Shown here piece after piece: positions 13,052-14,515 of a stretch of 14,515 nucleotides of DNA. The DNA comes from Bacteroides sp. CAG:709. GTDB lineage: Bacteria > Bacteroidota > Bacteroidia > Bacteroidales > UBA932. The notes under the pieces were generated by a model. The model did not search any database, was not told the DNA's origin, and saw nothing but the letters and a program-made list of their open reading frames with translations. The stretch spans positions 24,779 through 39,293 of the forward strand of contig FR882202.1 of NCBI GenBank assembly GCA_000434935.1, written 5' to 3'. Each line of letters starts with the position of its first letter. Positions within the stretch are counted from its first letter, which is position 1. The position numbers and the translations under genes are program-made.

Positions 13052-13165
13052 GCAAGCCCGGCGGGTAGAGCTGGACTGCGCCGGTCCTCCCCACTGGCGT
13101 GGGTCCCCTCCCTTTTCGGGAGCCAATGCCGGCTCCGCCCACTCCACCCACCGGGCTTGCTCTAC
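13052..13165. repeat. GC-rich structured element with 15-bp terminal inverted repeats
   Basis: GCAAGCCCGGCGGGT (13052-13066) and ACCCACCGGGCTTGC (13146-13160) are inverted repeats matching at 14 of 15 positions. Inside are further hairpins: CCCAC-TGGC-GTGGG (13090-13103) and CTCCC-TTTTC-GGGAG (13108-13122). GTAGAGC (13065-13071) can also pair with GCTCTAC (13159-13165), which crosses the outer stem. The element is far richer in GC than the flanks and codes for nothing credible. It may be a miniature repeat element or a structured RNA. Confidence 0.65.
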
Positions 13166-13212
13166 TTGGCAATTTCAAAATTATCCATATCAGGGAAGTT
13201 TTTTGTTCCATC

Positions 13213-13285
13213 TAAAACGTTTTCCCTGCACAAAACAGTTTTTTAGTCCCTTCTGTACCGCTTAAAACGTTTTCGCGGTACAAAA
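13213..13285. repeat. 50-bp-spaced repeat carrying AAAACGTTTT palindromes
   Basis: TAAAACGTTTTC occurs at 13213-13224 and 13263-13274. The repeats extend to 23 bp (13213-13235 and 13263-13285) with 20 of 23 identical. Each has the 10-bp palindrome AAAACGTTTT, a core typical of LacI-family operators. Copy B is framed by TGTACCGC (13254-13261) and GCGGTACA (13275-13282), a perfect 8-bp inverted repeat. Copy A is framed by CAGGGAA (13191-13197) and TTCCCTG (13222-13228). Confidence 0.65.
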
Positions 13286-13312
13286 TTACGTTTCTACGTC
13301 CCGACGGTGAAA
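13281..13312 (-). promoter_or_regulatory. Orphan minus-strand promoter
   Basis: TAATTTTG (13288-13281) is a full -7 match, with TTTC (13312-13309) 20 nt upstream as a 3-of-4 -33 box. A transcript would start near 13274 and run through the palindromes and the GC-rich element toward the rsmD 3' end. No open reading frame downstream looks real. A further -7 match without a -33 box lies at 13183-13176. Confidence 0.45.
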
Positions 13313-13325
13313 AGTAAAACGCAAT

Positions 13326-13363
13326 AAAAAACAGAACAGCCCGGGAATAGTGGACTGTTCTGT
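13326..13363 (-). terminator. Intrinsic terminator of the ackA-ptb operon
   Basis: Read on the minus strand: ACAGAACAGTCC, a 9-nt loop, GGGCTGTTCTGT, then TTTTT. The stem has 12 bp with one U-G pair. It lies 24 bp after the stop of the acyltransferase gene. Confidence 0.92.
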
Positions 13364-13386
13364 CATTATGTAGATGTAAATATGTG

Positions 13387-14295
13387 CTAGAGAATGCTCA
13401 TTACGGCCTCGGCGATAGAATTGAGCTTGGTATCTACGCTGTCAGCACGGCTGGCAAGGATACATGGAGCTGTAGTACCGACGAGCATACCTGCCTGACG
13501 GACGCCAGGAGAAAGCTTCGAATTCGTCTTCCAGAAGACATTGGCAGACTCGATGTTAGGGAACACGAGGCAGTCAGCATCACCTGCAACGGGGCTGACA
13601 AGCTTCTTGATCTCTACAGACTCGTTGTCGATAGCGACATCCAGAGCCAGAGGACCATCAGCGATGCAACCCCTGATCTGGCCACGGTCTACCATCTTGG
13701 CAAGAGCGGCAGCCTCCATGCAAGCAGGCATTGAATCAAGAACCTGCTCTGAAGCAGCGAGGAACGCAACCTTAGGCTTGGCGATACCGAAAGACTTGGC
13801 AACCTTCACTACGAAATTCGTCTGCTTGATCTTCTGACGGAAATCAGGAAGAGGCAGCACTGCCATATCGGTAAGGAAAAGAAGCTTGTGATAATTAGGG
13901 CTCTCGAGAATACCTACGTGGCTGAGAAGACCCTTAGGAGGAAGGAGACCATTCTCCTTGTTAAGGATAGCACGGAGGAACTTGTCGGTAGAGCAGAGAC
14001 CCTTCATAAGGACATCACCCTCACCGTCATGAACCAGCTGAACAGCCTGAGCTACAGCCTTGAGCTCATCAGGATTGCCGATAATCTCGAACTTGGAAGC
14101 ATCGATGCCGTTCTTCTCGCAAACGTCATTGATAAGTTTCGCGTCGCCGACAAGAGTCGCAGAAACGAAACCAAGGTCAACTGCCTTCGAAGCAGCCTCT
14201 ATAGTATGCTCGTCCACTGCCCATGCAGCGACCATCTTTTTGCGGATACCCTTCTCCTTGAGATCAGCAAAAACATCTGAAAAACTTGTAATCAT
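13387..14295 (-). CDS. ptb: Phosphate acyltransferase of the Ptb (phosphotransbutyrylase) type
   Basis: It exchanges CoA for phosphate on a short acyl group (acyl-CoA + Pi to acyl-phosphate + CoA). The 302-residue length and the wording throughout fit Ptb better than Pta: ITSFSDVFADL at the start, LMKGLCSTDKFLRAILNKE (96-114), SHVGILESP (125-133), LLFLTDMA (138-145), MVDRGQIRGCIADGPLALDV (201-220), DADCLVFPNIESANVFWK (239-256) and SRADSVDTKLNSIAEA (282-297). In many Bacteroidota annotations this group is named enoyl-CoA hydratase/phosphate acetyltransferase. The acyl substrate cannot be told from sequence; the partner kinase next to it looks like acetate kinase, so acetyl-CoA is possible. The ATG at 14295 follows the kinase stop by 13 bp with no Shine-Dalgarno sequence. 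Strong codon bias (AAG, CTC, GGC) suggests high expression. Confidence 0.9.
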   Translation of the reverse strand: MITSFSDVFADLKEKGIRKKMVAAWAVDEHTIEAASKAVDLGFVSATLVGDAKLINDVCEKNGIDASKFEIIGNPDELKAVAQAVQLVHDGEGDVLMKGLCSTDKFLRAILNKENGLLPPKGLLSHVGILESPNYHKLLFLTDMAVLPLPDFRQKIKQTNFVVKVAKSFGIAKPKVAFLAASEQVLDSMPACMEAAALAKMVDRGQIRGCIADGPLALDVAIDNESVEIKKLVSPVAGDADCLVFPNIESANVFWKTNSKLSPGVRQAGMLVGTTAPCILASRADSVDTKLNSIAEAVMSIL

Positions 14296-14308
14296 CGTTT
14301 ATTGTAAA

Positions 14309-14515
14309 TTAATTTTCCTCTTCGCTCTGAACAATATGCATCGTGTCACGTGCAATCACGATCTCCTCATCAGTAGTGATGAGAGCAACCTTCACCTTGG
14401 ACTCAGGGAGGGAGATGATGGCATCCTCGCCCCAAGCGACATTGGCCTCATAGTCGAACTTGAGACCGAGATAAGAAAGATTCTCACAAACTCTGCGACG
14501 GAGACGGCTGTTATG
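14309..14515 (-). CDS. ackA: Acetate kinase, C-terminal part (partial; starts beyond the window)
   Basis: The last 68 codons and the stop (TAA at 14311-14309) of a gene that begins past base 14515. The translated tail reads RLRRRVCENLSYLGLKFD, then EANVAWGEDAIISLPESKVK and VALITTDEEIVIARDT. The order R-x-x-V-C-x-x-L-x-x-L-G, then I-S-x-x-x-S-x-V-K-V, then T-x-E-E-x-x-I-A-R-D-T is the usual end of acetate kinase. Butyrate kinases, the common partners of Ptb, end differently. The enzyme makes ATP and acetate from acetyl-phosphate. The 13-bp gap to the acyltransferase gene and the shared terminator point to one operon. Propionate kinase of the same family cannot be excluded from the tail. Confidence 0.82.
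   Translation of the reverse strand, partial: HNSRLRRRVCENLSYLGLKFDYEANVAWGEDAIISLPESKVKVALITTDEEIVIARDTMHIVQSEEEN

Noticed and set aside
12948..13265. Minus-strand (12948-13211) and plus-strand (13050-13265) reading frames in the gap after rsmD
   Set aside because: Their composition comes from the GC-rich inverted repeat and the duplicated rsmD end (the same MLLLYR start appears twice); no domain pattern.
13213..13285. CRISPR-like array
   Set aside because: Only two imperfect copies 50 bp apart, with palindromic cores that fit operators better, and no cas genes.

Overview
The window looks like chromosomal DNA of a member of the Bacteroidales (Bacteroidota) of moderate GC content. The evidence is the repeated promoter form TAnnTTTG with a TTTG-like -33 box 19-21 nt upstream, the near absence of Shine-Dalgarno sequences before the starts, a DUF3822 gene upstream of rsmD, and lipoprotein FKBPs beside nrnA. 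The genus cannot be fixed from the sequence alone.

Layout. 1-349 (-): start of an O-acetylhomoserine sulfhydrylase (metY). It is divergent from an Lrp/AsnC regulator (558-1013, +) across a 208-bp region holding three TAGA...TCTA-type inverted repeats; one matches the E. coli Lrp consensus at 14 of 15 positions. 1057-1129 (-): tRNA-Thr(CGU) with its own promoter and terminator. 1207-2643 (-): mnmA with an internal insertion of about 105 residues. 2751-3227 (+): cytidine deaminase. 3282-3385 (+): small SRP RNA with a perfect promoter. 3384-4551 (-): a cytoplasmic FKBP followed one base later by a Nudix hydrolase. 4646-10691 (-): a tightly packed six-gene operon, nrnA > FKBP-like lipoprotein > tandem FKBP lipoprotein > MATE exporter > cytidylate-kinase-like protein > serine hydrolase of the beta-lactamase/DD-peptidase fold. 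10800-12973 (+): a conserved single-TM protein, a DUF3822 protein and rsmD. 13387-14515 (-): a Ptb-type phosphate acyltransferase, preceded by the C-terminal end of an acetate kinase that leaves the window.

The genes are mostly housekeeping: sulfur amino acid metabolism and its likely regulator, tRNA thiolation, pyrimidine salvage, protein targeting, nanoRNA/pAp turnover, envelope folding and export, 16S rRNA methylation, and acyl-phosphate energy metabolism. No defence system, phage, insertion sequence or CRISPR array was seen.

The least explained DNA is the 413-bp gap 12974-13386, between rsmD and the convergent acyltransferase gene. It carries a duplicated copy of the rsmD 3' end, a GC-rich element of about 110 bp with long terminal inverted repeats and two mutually exclusive pairings, a 50-bp-spaced repeat with AAAACGTTTT palindromes, and three minus-strand promoter-like motifs with no gene to serve. 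The 211-bp gap 12223-12433 holds a second cluster of hairpins. These are the best places to look for an undescribed RNA or repeat element. The single-TM plus DUF3822 pair is the best protein-level candidate.
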